Below are positions 1-8,656 of a DNA stretch of 64,000 nt, one piece after another. Source of the DNA: Oscillibacter ruminantium GH1 (GTDB lineage Bacteria > Bacillota > Clostridia > Oscillospirales > Oscillospiraceae); assembly GCF_000307265.1 (NCBI RefSeq), contig NZ_DF158898.1, forward strand, positions 229,138 to 293,137, read 5' to 3'. The notes beneath the pieces are model-generated. The model had not been told where the DNA came from, ran no database searches, and was given only the letters and a program-made list of their open reading frames with translations. Made by a program: the position numbers and the translations under genes. Position 1 is the first letter of the stretch; every line of letters begins with the position of its first letter.

Positions 1-491
1 TTTTGGGTGAGGAGGTCAACGCCACCACCGCCAGTCTTGTCGTGGCCCAGCTCTTGTATCTGGAGGCACAGGACCCCGACAAGGATATCCAGCTGTATAT
101 CAACAGCCCCGGCGGTTCCGTCACCGACGGCATGGCCATTTATGACACCATGCAGTATGTCAAGTGCGATGTGTCCACCGTGTGCGTGGGTATGTGCGCG
201 TCTATGGGCGCGTTCCTTCTCAGCTCCGGCGCAAAGGGCAAGCGCATCGCCCTGCCCAATGCTGAGATCATGATCCACCAGCCCTCCGCCGGGACGCAGG
301 GTCAGATTACCGATATGGCAATCCACCTGAAGCGGTTGGAGATCATTAAAAAGCGTATGAACCATATTCTTGCCGAAAACACCGGAAAGTCCATTGAAGA
401 GGTTACTGCCGCCTGTGAGCGGGACAACTTTATGTCCGCCGAGGAGGCCAAGGACTTTGGCCTGATCGACAAGATTATCACCAATCATTGA
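1..491 (+). CDS. clpP: ATP-dependent Clp protease proteolytic subunit ClpP (5' end cut off by window)
   Basis: This is the serine peptidase that assembles as two stacked heptamers and degrades proteins fed to it by Clp ATPases such as ClpX, in the cytoplasm. The catalytic triad is visible: Ser in MCASMGAF (visible residue 67), His in MIHQP (92) and Asp in ERDNF (141). About 30-35 N-terminal residues are missing, because the reading frame runs off the left edge; the TTG at position 3 is not a real start. The more usual GMAASMGA around the serine reads GMCASMGA here. clpX follows 47 nt downstream on the same strand, the common clpP-clpX arrangement. Confidence 0.97.
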   Translation, partial: LGEEVNATTASLVVAQLLYLEAQDPDKDIQLYINSPGGSVTDGMAIYDTMQYVKCDVSTVCVGMCASMGAFLLSSGAKGKRIALPNAEIMIHQPSAGTQGQITDMAIHLKRLEIIKKRMNHILAENTGKSIEEVTAACERDNFMSAEEAKDFGLIDKIITNH

Positions 492-538
492 TCGTTCTTT
501 TGAGAAAGACAACGGAAAGACAGAACTGAGGTAATAGC

Positions 539-1858
539 ATGAATGACGACGCCAAGAGAACCCTTCGCTGTTCCTTCTGCGGCAAGCACGAGCAGCAGGT
601 CCACCGGATGATCCAAGGGCCCGGCGTGCGCATCTGTGACGAGTGCGTCCAGTTGTGCATGAGCATTCTGAACGATGGGTTTGAGGACAACGGCCCCTCC
701 GGTCTGGAGGAGATTCCGGATAAACTGCCCACGCCCCAAGAAATTAAGGGCGTTCTGGACCAGTATGTGATCGGGCAGGACGAGGCGAAGGTCGCCCTCT
801 CTGTGGCGGTCTATAACCACTATAAGCGCATTTATTTCGGCGGCGACGAGGATGTGGAGCTGCAAAAGAGCAACATCCTTATGCTGGGACCCACCGGCTC
901 CGGCAAGACGCTGTTTGCCCAGACGCTGGCCCGCATTCTGAAGGTCCCCTTTGCCATTGCCGACGCCACCACGCTGACTGAGGCCGGCTATGTGGGCGAC
1001 GACGTGGAGAACATCCTTCTGCGGCTTTTGCAGGCGGCAGACTTCGACGTGGAGCGGGCCGAGCGGGGAATTATCTATGTGGATGAGATCGACAAGATTG
1101 CCCGCAAGAGTGAAAATGTCTCCATCACGCGGGATGTCTCCGGCGAGGGCGTGCAGCAGGCGCTGCTGAAGATTGTGGAGGGGACTGTGGCAAACGTTCC
1201 GCCGCAGGGCGGACGCAAGCATCCCCATCAGGAGTTCATTCAGGTGAACACGAAAAACATCCTGTTCATCTGCGGCGGTGCGTTCGACGGGCTGGATAAG
1301 ATCATCGAGCAGCGTATGGATCAGAAGAGCATCGGGTTTGGCGCAAAGATCGAGGGCAAAAAGGACCGGGACATGAGCCGTATTCTCGCCAGCGTTCAGC
1401 CCCACGATATTTTGAAATACGGCCTGATTCCGGAGTTGGTTGGCCGTCTGCCGGTGATCGCCACGCTGAACGCTTTGAACCGGGCCGATCTGGTGCGTAT
1501 CCTGACAGAACCGAAAAACGCGCTGGTCAAGCAGTATGAAAAGCTGCTGGGCTACGATGATGTGGAGCTGGTCTTTGAAAAAGAGGCTCTGGAAGCCATT
1601 GCCGACAAGGCCATTGAGCGCAATATCGGCGCCCGGGGACTCCGAGCAGTGATGGAGTCCATGCTGACGCAGATCATGTACGACGTACCCTCCGACCCTA
1701 CCATCGAAAAGGTGAACATCACCAAGGGCTGCGTGGAGGGAACGGAAAAGCCCGCGCTGACCTATGACAAGCGGCGCGTGAATCACTCGGTGAAGCTGAA
1801 CAACGGCAAAACCGAAAAGCCGGAGCTGTCCGGTAGTACGCCGGCCTCCGCGTCCTGA
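539..1858 (+). CDS. clpX: ClpX, ATP-dependent unfoldase of the ClpXP protease
   Basis: AAA+ unfoldase that recognises substrates, unfolds them and threads them into ClpP. At 439 aa it has the normal family length. An N-terminal C4 zinc-binding domain (Cys11, Cys14, Cys33, Cys36) is followed by a Walker A GPTGSGKT (117-124), a pore loop GYVG (150-153), a Walker B IIYVDEID (178-185) and the IGF tripeptide (265-267) that docks into ClpP. The ATG at 539 follows a weak AGGTAAT-like ribosome site. It is probably cotranscribed with clpP, and an intrinsic terminator follows at 1882-1911. Confidence 0.98.
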   Translation: MNDDAKRTLRCSFCGKHEQQVHRMIQGPGVRICDECVQLCMSILNDGFEDNGPSGLEEIPDKLPTPQEIKGVLDQYVIGQDEAKVALSVAVYNHYKRIYFGGDEDVELQKSNILMLGPTGSGKTLFAQTLARILKVPFAIADATTLTEAGYVGDDVENILLRLLQAADFDVERAERGIIYVDEIDKIARKSENVSITRDVSGEGVQQALLKIVEGTVANVPPQGGRKHPHQEFIQVNTKNILFICGGAFDGLDKIIEQRMDQKSIGFGAKIEGKKDRDMSRILASVQPHDILKYGLIPELVGRLPVIATLNALNRADLVRILTEPKNALVKQYEKLLGYDDVELVFEKEALEAIADKAIERNIGARGLRAVMESMLTQIMYDVPSDPTIEKVNITKGCVEGTEKPALTYDKRRVNHSVKLNNGKTEKPELSGSTPASAS

Positions 1859-1881
1859 GCAGATGCAAGCCTGACATAAAA

Positions 1882-1911
1882 GGGGGGACGTAAATTGCGT
1901 CCCCCCTTTTT
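1882..1911 (+). terminator. Intrinsic terminator between clpX and lon
   Basis: A perfect 9-bp GC-rich stem (GGGGGGACG, 1882-1890, with CGTCCCCCC, 1898-1906) with a 7-nt loop is followed directly by five T. Only about 23 nt separate the T-run from the lon start codon, so there is no room for a separate lon promoter after it. lon must rely on read-through or on a promoter inside clpX. Confidence 0.9.
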
Positions 1912-1934
1912 CAGTAAAAGAAAGGAACCCGACC

Positions 1935-4373
1935 ATGGAGCTGACAACTTGGAATATTCCCGTTCTGGCCCTGCGGGGCTTGACGGTTTTCCCACATATG
2001 AATCTGACCTTCGACGTGGAGCGGCCGATTTCCATTGCTGCTCTGAGCCGGGCCATGGAGACGGATCAGGAAATTTTTCTGGTAACACAAAAGGAACTGG
2101 GAACGGCTGTGCCGGGCGAAAAGGACCTGTATCGCGTGGGCACCGTGTCCCATATCTCTCAGGTTCTCCGCGTATCCGAAGGGAGCGTCCGCGTGATGGT
2201 AGAGGGTGGCCGCAGGGCGCGGATGAAGCGTCTGTGGCAGTCCGAGCCGTTTTTGCAGGCGAATGTTGAGGCGCTGCCGGAGCAAAAGGACTCTGAGGCG
2301 TTTTTGAACAGCGCCCGGACGGAGGCCCTTTTGCGGCAGACAACCGTGCTGTTTGAGGAATATGCCGAGCGGGCGCCCAGCGTGCCGGACGAGGTGAAAG
2401 CACAGGTACTGGACTGCCGCGACCCCGGATATTTGGCGGATTTTCTGGCCCAGAACGTCCAGCTGCGGGCGGAGGAACGGCAGAGCATTTTGGAGGAACC
2501 CTCCTCCTATATCCGCCTGCGGAAACTGAATGAATTTCTGGCACGGGAAAACGATGTGCTGGCCTTTGAAGGGGAGATGGAGGACAAAGTCCGCTCCCAG
2601 CTGGCCCGGTCCCAGAGAGAGCAGATCCTGCGCGCCCAGATTCGGGTGATGCAGGGGGAGCTGGGCGAGAGCGATGACGGAGACGATGAGCTGGAGGAGT
2701 ACCGCATGCGGATTCTTCAGTTGGAATTGTCGGAGGACACGGAAACCCACCTGATGAAAGAGGTGGATAAGCTGGCGAAGCAGCCCTATTCCAGCGCTGA
2801 GAGTGCGGTGATCCGCAACTATCTGGACGTGTGCTTGGAGATGCCGTGGAACACCGTTACAAAGGAGCGGCTGAACGTGGAGGCCGCCCGAAAAATTCTG
2901 GATAGAGATCATTTTGGTCTGGACAAGGTGAAGCAGCGCATCGTGGAGACGATCGCCGTCCGGCAGATGAACCCTGGCGGGAAGGGCCAGATTCTGTGTC
3001 TGGTTGGTCCTCCCGGCGTGGGCAAGACCTCCATCGCCATCTCTGTCGCCAAGGCGCTGAACCGAAAACTGGCTCGATTGTCTCTGGGCGGTGTTCGGGA
3101 CGAGGCGGATATCCGGGGTCACCGGAAAACCTACATAGGCTCCATGCCCGGCCGCATCATTGAAGCGATCAGCCGTAGCAAATCTATGAACCCCTTGCTG
3201 CTGCTGGACGAAATCGACAAGCTGGGCAGTGATTACCGGGGCGATCCGGCCTCGGCTCTGCTGGAGGTGCTGGATAGCGAGCAGAACGGCTCCTTCCGGG
3301 ACCATTTTATGGAGATACCTGTGGATTTGAGCAAGGTGATGTTTATCACCACTGCCAACACCACCGATACCATCCCCCGGCCTCTGCTGGACCGGATGGA
3401 GGTCATTGAACTTGGCAGCTATACTGACGAGGAAAAACTGCAAATTGCCAAAAATCATCTGCTGCCCAAGCAGCTCAAGGAGCATGGTTTGAAAAAGTCT
3501 CAGCTCCGGGTGGAGGACGACGCCCTCCGGGCTATGATCCGGGACTACACACGGGAATCCGGAGTCCGCGTTCTGGAGCGACGGGTTGCGGCACTGTGCC
3601 GCAAGGCGGATGTCCGCCTTCTGACAACGGATGTAAAGCGGATTACCGTGACAGAAAAAGACCTGCACGAGCTGCTGGATATGCTGCCCTATCCCCCTGC
3701 GCTCCACACGGACCGGGAGGAAATCGGCGTGGTCAACGGTCTTGCGTGGACAGAGGTTGGCGGTGAGATTCTGGAGGTCGAGGCCAACGTGATGGATGGG
3801 TCCGGAAAGCTGGAACTGACCGGAAACTTGGGCGACGTGATGAAGGAATCCGTGCAGGCGGCGCTGAGTTGTCTGCGCAGCCGGGTGGAGATTTATGACA
3901 TTGACCCGGAGTTTCACAAGAACAAGGATATCCATGTCCACTTTCCAGAGGGCGCGGTCCCCAAGGATGGACCCTCCGCAGGTATCGCCATCGCAACCGC
4001 GCTGTGCTCTGCCCTCACCGGGCGGAAAATTCGGGCGGGACTGGCCATGACAGGGGAGATCACCCTGCGGGGCCGGGTGCTGCCTATCGGCGGACTGAAA
4101 GAAAAGACCATGGCGGCTTTGCGCAACGGTATCAAGACGGTGCTGATTCCGGCGGATAACGTGCGGGATTTGGAGCAGATCGACCAGACTGTTCGGGCTG
4201 CGCTGGAGTTTGTCCCCGTGAGCAACGTGGACGAGGTTCTGAGTCGGACGCTGTGTCCGGCCCCGGCCCGGATAAAGAGCCGCGTGGAAAAAAAGCCGGA
4301 GCCTCAGGAGCAGACGCCGGTGGCGGCATTCGCACCCGCTCGGGAAAACAGCGGAGACGCCCTGCGGCAGTGA
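1935..4373 (+). CDS. lon: Lon protease (ATP-dependent serine protease, LonA type)
   Basis: Cytosolic AAA+ protease that degrades misfolded and some regulatory proteins. At 812 aa it is full-length LonA: an N-terminal LON substrate-binding domain (about 5-200), a coiled region (about 205-300), an AAA+ module with Walker A GPPGVGKT (358-365) and Walker B LLLLDEIDK (421-429), and a C-terminal protease domain with the Ser-Lys dyad Ser681 (PKDGPSAG) and Lys722 (GGLKEK). The last ~40 residues are a low-complexity tail rich in Pro, Glu and Ala. The ATG at 1935 follows an AAAGGA ribosome site. It sits between clpX and engB. Confidence 0.98.
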   Translation: MELTTWNIPVLALRGLTVFPHMNLTFDVERPISIAALSRAMETDQEIFLVTQKELGTAVPGEKDLYRVGTVSHISQVLRVSEGSVRVMVEGGRRARMKRLWQSEPFLQANVEALPEQKDSEAFLNSARTEALLRQTTVLFEEYAERAPSVPDEVKAQVLDCRDPGYLADFLAQNVQLRAEERQSILEEPSSYIRLRKLNEFLARENDVLAFEGEMEDKVRSQLARSQREQILRAQIRVMQGELGESDDGDDELEEYRMRILQLELSEDTETHLMKEVDKLAKQPYSSAESAVIRNYLDVCLEMPWNTVTKERLNVEAARKILDRDHFGLDKVKQRIVETIAVRQMNPGGKGQILCLVGPPGVGKTSIAISVAKALNRKLARLSLGGVRDEADIRGHRKTYIGSMPGRIIEAISRSKSMNPLLLLDEIDKLGSDYRGDPASALLEVLDSEQNGSFRDHFMEIPVDLSKVMFITTANTTDTIPRPLLDRMEVIELGSYTDEEKLQIAKNHLLPKQLKEHGLKKSQLRVEDDALRAMIRDYTRESGVRVLERRVAALCRKADVRLLTTDVKRITVTEKDLHELLDMLPYPPALHTDREEIGVVNGLAWTEVGGEILEVEANVMDGSGKLELTGNLGDVMKESVQAALSCLRSRVEIYDIDPEFHKNKDIHVHFPEGAVPKDGPSAGIAIATALCSALTGRKIRAGLAMTGEITLRGRVLPIGGLKEKTMAALRNGIKTVLIPADNVRDLEQIDQTVRAALEFVPVSNVDEVLSRTLCPAPARIKSRVEKKPEPQEQTPVAAFAPARENSGDALRQ

Positions 4374-4448
4374 GAGAGCGGAGCTTTGCCGCGCCCAAGT
4401 GAGCGCGGGGAAGATGCGATACAAAAAGAATGAGGAGGTGAGTGCCTA

Positions 4449-5039
4449 GTGAATTTTACAAAAGCGGAATTTATGCGCTCTGCGGCGGACCCAAAGGATT
4501 TCCTGCGGGACGGTCTGCCCCAGATGGCCTTCGCCGGCCGGTCCAACGTGGGCAAGTCCTCGGTCATCAACCGATTGGTGAGCCGAAAAAATCTGGCCTA
4601 CGTGGGCGCGACGCCGGGAAAAACCACCCAGATCAACTATTTTAAGGTGGACGGCAAGGCGTGGCTGGTGGACTTACCGGGATACGGCTACGCAAAGGTG
4701 AGCCGCTCGGAAAAAGAGCGGTGGGGCCGACTGATGGAGCAGTATTTTCAGGACGAGAGCGATATTATCACGGTGGGTGTTCTGATTGTGGACGCCCGCC
4801 ACAAGCCCACTGCAGACGATGTGACCATGCATAACTGGTTTCTGGAGAGCGGATGTCCCGAAATCGTGGTGGCTAACAAAATGGATAAGCTGAAGGCACG
4901 GGAAGTAGAGCCCAATCTGGCTCTTATCCGCCAGACTTTGGAGATGACGGACGATGAGCCGCTGGTACCCTTCTCCGCGGAAAAGGGCACGGGCCGGGAA
5001 CAGCTGATTGCACTGTTGGAAGAGGTCTGCGGAAAATAA
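4449..5039 (+). CDS. engB: YihA/EngB-type ribosome biogenesis GTPase
   Basis: Small GTPase (196 aa) needed for assembly of the large ribosomal subunit in bacteria. The G motifs are in order: G1 GRSNVGKS (30-37), a TPGKT G2 region (about 55-59), G3 DLPGYGYAK (75-83), G4 NKMD (143-146) and a SAEKG G5 near the C-terminus. The start is GTG at 4449, chosen because GAGGAGGTG lies about 9 nt upstream and no in-frame ATG fits. It is 75 nt after lon, the common lon-engB order, and is probably the last gene of the clp-lon unit. Confidence 0.96.
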   Translation: MNFTKAEFMRSAADPKDFLRDGLPQMAFAGRSNVGKSSVINRLVSRKNLAYVGATPGKTTQINYFKVDGKAWLVDLPGYGYAKVSRSEKERWGRLMEQYFQDESDIITVGVLIVDARHKPTADDVTMHNWFLESGCPEIVVANKMDKLKAREVEPNLALIRQTLEMTDDEPLVPFSAEKGTGREQLIALLEEVCGK

Positions 5040-5067
5040 AGGCGATTGCAAGCAAACCGCGTAAAGA

Positions 5068-5096
5068 TTGTGCGGTATTGCCCGAAAATTTCATAT
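5068..5096 (+). promoter_or_regulatory. Candidate sigma-A promoter for the yjdF transcript
   Basis: TTGTGC (5068-5073), a 17-nt spacer and TCATAT (5091-5096) form a moderate promoter. A start near 5103 would give a leader of about 110 nt, the right size to carry the riboswitch described next. Confidence 0.45.
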
Positions 5097-5102
5097 GCTG
5101 CA

Positions 5103-5206
5103 AGGATAAAAACACGTCCCGGTAGGTAGTCCGGGAGTACCTGTTTGGGTATCAGTAACCTGCCTCCTTTGGTTGTCCGTTCCTTGTTTCAAAGTCTAAA
5201 GGAGGA
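5103..5206 (+). promoter_or_regulatory. yjdF-motif riboswitch candidate (azaaromatic-sensing class)
   Basis: This non-coding leader lies directly upstream of a yjdF-family gene, the setting in which the yjdF RNA motif is found; published work reports that this RNA class binds diverse azaaromatic compounds. Visible structure includes a TCCCGG/CCGGGA hairpin (5117-5122 with 5131-5136) and a pyrimidine segment CCTCCTTT (5163-5170) that is exactly complementary to the ribosome binding site AAAGGAGG (5198-5205). This suggests translational control by sequestering the site. The class assignment rests on gene context and general resemblance, not on a covariance-model hit. Confidence 0.75.
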
Positions 5207-5212
5207 ATGGAT

Positions 5213-5635
5213 ATGGCAGCGTCCATGTCAAGATTAACCGTGTATTTTGAGAACCCCTTTTGGGTCGGATTGTACGAGCGGCAAGAGAGTGGAAGTTACG
5301 AGGTGAGCCGCATTGTTTTCGGTGCGGAGCCGAAGGATTATGAGGTCTACGAGTTTTTGCTTTCAAACTTTGGCCGGTTGCGGTTCAGCCCTTCGATAGA
5401 GGCGGCGGAACTGGAGGAGCGGTGCATGAATCCCAAGCGGATGCAGCGAATGATCCAAAAGCAGACCCGTCAGGACAGCACCATTGGAACCAAGGCCCAG
5501 CAAGCGCTGAAGCTCCAGCAGGAACAGGGAAAACAGGCTCGAAAAACCCGGTCCCGTGAGCAGCGGGAGGCGGAAAAAGAGCGGCAGTTCGCACTCCGGG
5601 AGGAACAACGGAAAGAGAAGCACAGGGGGCGATAA
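5213..5635 (+). CDS. yjdF: YjdF family protein (DUF2992)
   Basis: This family is widespread in Firmicutes and has no established biochemical function; its link to the yjdF riboswitch suggests a role in tolerance to azaaromatic compounds. The N-terminal part, starting MSRLTVYFENPFW, carries the recognisable family core; the last ~60 residues are a highly charged Lys/Arg/Glu/Gln helix, possibly RNA- or DNA-binding. I chose the ATG at 5213 over the in-frame ATG at 5207, because GGAGG ends at 5205 and only the later start leaves a workable 7-nt spacer. The gene is monocistronic: its stop codon lies in the loop of a terminator hairpin. Confidence 0.88.
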   Translation: MAASMSRLTVYFENPFWVGLYERQESGSYEVSRIVFGAEPKDYEVYEFLLSNFGRLRFSPSIEAAELEERCMNPKRMQRMIQKQTRQDSTIGTKAQQALKLQQEQGKQARKTRSREQREAEKERQFALREEQRKEKHRGR

Positions 5636-5651
5636 GCCCCCTGCGCTTTTT
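5619..5651 (+). terminator. Intrinsic terminator of yjdF
   Basis: The stem CAGGGGGC/GCCCCCTG (5623-5630 with 5636-5643) encloses the yjdF stop codon in a 5-nt loop and is followed within a few bases by TTTTT (5647-5651). Confidence 0.9.
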
Positions 5652-5674
5652 CTTGAAAAAACTTTGATTTCCCC

Positions 5675-5703
5675 TTTCCAAAGGCCGTGAAATTTGGTAG
5701 AAT
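5675..5703 (+). promoter_or_regulatory. Candidate sigma-A promoter for pyrH-frr-uppS-cdsA
   Basis: TTTCCA (5675-5680), a 17-nt spacer and TAGAAT (5698-5703) lie between the yjdF terminator and pyrH. The -10 is good and the -35 is moderate. Confidence 0.55.
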
Positions 5704-5735
5704 AGCACCATATGAATACAATGGAGGTTTGCAAA

Positions 5736-6452
5736 ATGGCAAAACCTGTCTACAAGCGTGTCCTGCTGAAGATCAGCGGGGAGGCGCTGGCCGGAGAGAA
5801 GCACACCGGCCTTGATTTCCAGATGATCGGCGAGGTCTGCGACATGATTAAGCAGTGCATCGCCATGGGCGTTCAGGTGGGCGTCGTGGTGGGCGGCGGC
5901 AATTTCTGGCGCGGCGTCAAGGACGGCGGCGGAAAAATGGAGCGTACCCGCGCGGATCACATGGGAATGCTTGCAACCGTTTTGAATTGTCTGGCGGTGG
6001 CTGATGTAATGGAACAGCGGGGCATGGAGGTCCGGGTGCAGACCGCTGTCGAAATGCGGTCTTTTGCAGAACCCTATATCCGTTCCAAAGCCATCCGGCA
6101 TCTGGAAAAGGGCCGTGTGGTGATTTTTGGCTGCGGCACCGGCAACCCGTTTTTCTCCACCGATACCGCCGCTGTTTTGCGGGCGGCTGAGATCGGCGCA
6201 GATGTGATTTTGCTGGCCAAGAACGTGGACGGCGTATACTCCGCCGACCCGGCGAAAGACCCCTCTGCCGTGAAGTATGACTCGATTACCTATGATGATG
6301 TGCTGGCGCAGCACCTGATGGTGATGGACTCCACCGCCACGTCGCTGTCCATGGACAACCATATCCCGGTGCTGTTGTTTGCGCTGAAGGACCCTGAAAA
6401 TATCATCCGCGCGGTATGCGGGGAAAAAATTGGAACGATTGTGAAGGAGTGA
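5736..6452 (+). CDS. pyrH: UMP kinase PyrH
   Basis: Phosphorylates UMP to UDP for pyrimidine nucleotide supply. At 238 aa it is a normal bacterial UMP kinase of the amino-acid-kinase fold: LLKISGEAL near the N-terminus, the glycine-rich [11 protein letters not shown] phosphate-binding loop, and [12 protein letters not shown] in the nucleotide-binding half. The ATG at 5736 was chosen because GGAGG lies 8 nt upstream (5723-5727) and the protein then begins MAKPVYKRV; an in-frame ATG at 5712 has no ribosome site. frr follows 5 nt downstream. Confidence 0.97.
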   Translation: MAKPVYKRVLLKISGEALAGEKHTGLDFQMIGEVCDMIKQCIAMGVQVGVVVGGGNFWRGVKDGGGKMERTRADHMGMLATVLNCLAVADVMEQRGMEVRVQTAVEMRSFAEPYIRSKAIRHLEKGRVVIFGCGTGNPFFSTDTAAVLRAAEIGADVILLAKNVDGVYSADPAKDPSAVKYDSITYDDVLAQHLMVMDSTATSLSMDNHIPVLLFALKDPENIIRAVCGEKIGTIVKE

Positions 6453-6457
6453 CCACC

Positions 6458-7015
6458 ATGCAAAAAGAGGAATACAAGATTTATGAGGACAAGATGAAAA
6501 AGAGCATCGAGTCCGTGGCCGCCGACTTTGCCGCCGTGCGGGCAGGCCGGGCCAACGCCGGCGTTCTGGATCGGATCACCGTGGATTACTACGGAACGCC
6601 TACCCCCATTCAGCAGATTGCCTCTATCGCCTCTCCCGACCCCAGGTCGCTGGTAATCCAGCCTTGGGATGCCACGGCAGTGAAGGCCATCGAAAAGGCG
6701 ATTCAGAACTCCGATCTGGGCATCAATCCGCAAAACGACGGAAAGAGTCTGCGTCTCAGCTTTCCCCAGCTGACGGAAGAGCGCCGCAAGGAGCTGGTGA
6801 AGCAGATCCATAAATATGCGGAAAATGGTAAGATAGCCGTTCGCAACATCCGCCGGGATGCTATGGAAGCATTCAAGAAGGCGGAGAAAGCCACCGATAT
6901 TACCGAGGACGATTTGAAGCAGGCGGAGAAGGATCTTCAGAAAATGACGGATGACAGCTGCAAGAAGCTGGAAGACATGCTGGCTTCCAAGGAAAAGGAA
7001 TTGATGGCGGTCTGA
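6458..7015 (+). CDS. frr: Ribosome recycling factor
   Basis: With EF-G it splits post-termination ribosomes. The 185-aa length and the family patterns (RAGRANAGVLDRI, YYGTPTPIQQIA, PQLTEERRKEL) match RRF throughout. The ATG at 6458 follows GAAGGAG, which overlaps the end of pyrH; upstream in-frame codons would extend into pyrH without support. The TGA stop shares its A with the uppS start (7015), indicating translational coupling. Confidence 0.97.
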   Translation: MQKEEYKIYEDKMKKSIESVAADFAAVRAGRANAGVLDRITVDYYGTPTPIQQIASIASPDPRSLVIQPWDATAVKAIEKAIQNSDLGINPQNDGKSLRLSFPQLTEERRKELVKQIHKYAENGKIAVRNIRRDAMEAFKKAEKATDITEDDLKQAEKDLQKMTDDSCKKLEDMLASKEKELMAV

Positions 7016-7767
7016 TGGCAAACGAATTTTCAGGCAAGCAGGCGGGGCAGGTGGACAAAAGCCGCCTGCCTCGCCACATTGCCATCATTATGGACGGCAA
7101 TGGCCGCTGGGCGACGAGACGGGGCCTGCCCCGCACCGCCGGACACAAGGCCGGAGCGGAGACGTTTCGGAAGATTGCGACCTATTGCAAGGATTTGGGT
7201 ATCCAGTACCTGACGGTGTACGCCTTTTCCACGGAGAACTGGAAGCGGTCGGAGACTGAGGTCGGCGCGATCATGACGCTTTTGAAAAAGTATCTGCTGG
7301 AGGCCATTGACTCCATGGAGCGGGACAGCATCCGACTGAAGTTTTTTGGCGACATGACGCCGATTTCTCCGGAACTTCGGGCTTTGGCCCACGAGACGGA
7401 TGAGATTACCGAACATTTGGACCGGCGGGATTTTCAGGCCAACATCTGTCTAAACTATGGCGGACGGGACGAGATTCTGCGGGCGGTCCGCCGCTTTGCG
7501 GCCGACTGTGCCGCAGGAACGCGGAAGCCGGAGAAGCTGGACGACGTGGCTTTTTCCGGGTATCTGGACAGCGCAGGCATTCCGGACCCGGAGTTGATTA
7601 TTCGGCCCAGCGGTGAGCTGAGGCTGAGTAATTTCCTGCTGTGGCAGTGCGCTTATTCAGAGTTCTATTTTACGGACGCTCTTTGGCCGGACTTTGACGA
7701 GGCGGAGATTGACCGGGCCATTGTGGCCTATCAGAATAGAGACCGCCGGTTTGGCGGCGTGAAGTGA
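7015..7767 (+). CDS. uppS: Undecaprenyl diphosphate synthase (cis-prenyltransferase)
   Basis: Extends farnesyl diphosphate with isopentenyl units to the C55 carrier for peptidoglycan and wall polymers. HIAIIMDGNGRWA (21-33) carries the catalytic Asp27, and the C-terminal half has RPSGELRLSNFLLWQ and the SEFYF segment. At 250 aa it is full length. The ATG at 7015 overlaps the frr stop by one base. Its neighbour dxr and the nearby ispG supply the isoprenoid precursors, so the context matches the reaction. Confidence 0.97.
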   Translation: MANEFSGKQAGQVDKSRLPRHIAIIMDGNGRWATRRGLPRTAGHKAGAETFRKIATYCKDLGIQYLTVYAFSTENWKRSETEVGAIMTLLKKYLLEAIDSMERDSIRLKFFGDMTPISPELRALAHETDEITEHLDRRDFQANICLNYGGRDEILRAVRRFAADCAAGTRKPEKLDDVAFSGYLDSAGIPDPELIIRPSGELRLSNFLLWQCAYSEFYFTDALWPDFDEAEIDRAIVAYQNRDRRFGGVK

Positions 7768-7795
7768 AATAGCTTCACAGATAAGGATTGGTCGT

Positions 7796-8647
7796 ATGTT
7801 CAAACGAGTGATGGTGGCCGTGGTCGGTATCCCGGCGCTAATTCTGATCTTGGGCTTTGCACCGGAGATGGCAACCATGTTGCTGGCAATGGCCCTATGC
7901 GGCGTGGGCGCATGGGAGCTGATGCGGGCCGTGGCAGGCGAGGGCGGCGAAAAGCTGGCGCGTCTGACGGTGCTGGTGGCGGCGGTCTTTCCCGCTGTCA
8001 TGTACGAAGAGTTGGTTGTTGACAGGACGCAGCGGATGTATCTGGCGGTTTTGGCAGACCTTCCGCTGACAGCCGCACTGGCGCTGGCGCTTGTGCTGCT
8101 GGTGTTTTTAAGCGCGGTTCTGGACTATACCGACGACAAACGCATCACTTTTTCGGACGTGACCGCCGCGCTGTTTGCCGGAGGCATATTCCCGCTGATG
8201 ATGTCCTGCCTGCTGTTGCTGCGGCTGGAGGATTACGGGCAGCTGTTGGTGTTCGTGCCGTTGGGGATTGCTTTCGGCAGCGACACCTTCGCCCTGTTCG
8301 GCGGGCTGCTCTGCGGCAAGCACAAACTGACACCCGTCAGCCCGAAAAAGACGGTGGAGGGGGCCGTGGGCGGTCTGCTTGGCGGCGTGATCGGTCTTGC
8401 ACTGATAAAGCTGGTCGGCCTGTGGCTGCTGGGTTTGTCGTTTTTAACTTGGGGACAGGTGATTTTACTGGGTCTTGCGGGCAGTGCCGTCAGCCAGATC
8501 GGCGATCTGAGCTTTTCCGTGATTAAGCGGGAATTTGGCGTGAAGGATTACGGAAATCTCCTGCCGGGACACGGCGGCGTGCTGGACCGGTTTGACAGCG
8601 TGACCTTTGTTGCGCCGTTTGTTTGGCTTGCCCTCAGAATTTTGTAA
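7796..8647 (+). CDS. cdsA: Phosphatidate cytidylyltransferase (CDP-diglyceride synthase)
   Basis: Integral membrane enzyme that makes CDP-diacylglycerol from phosphatidate and CTP, the branch point for phospholipids. The 283-aa protein is almost entirely hydrophobic, with about eight membrane spans. The C-terminal family signature is present: a GDLSFSVIKRE segment leads into the conserved Asp-rich KDYGNLLPGHGGVLDR. The ATG at 7796 follows TAAGGAT. The order uppS-cdsA-dxr is standard for this lineage. Confidence 0.95.
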   Translation: MFKRVMVAVVGIPALILILGFAPEMATMLLAMALCGVGAWELMRAVAGEGGEKLARLTVLVAAVFPAVMYEELVVDRTQRMYLAVLADLPLTAALALALVLLVFLSAVLDYTDDKRITFSDVTAALFAGGIFPLMMSCLLLLRLEDYGQLLVFVPLGIAFGSDTFALFGGLLCGKHKLTPVSPKKTVEGAVGGLLGGVIGLALIKLVGLWLLGLSFLTWGQVILLGLAGSAVSQIGDLSFSVIKREFGVKDYGNLLPGHGGVLDRFDSVTFVAPFVWLALRIL

Positions 8648-8656
8648 CAGGGTGAC

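Noticed and set aside
1911-4424. 837-codon open frame on the minus strand opposite lon, and similar long antisense frames opposite clpX, polC, glmS, prfA and others
   Set aside because: They mirror well-identified genes, lack ribosome sites and family motifs, and arise because GC-rich codon use removes stops from antisense frames.
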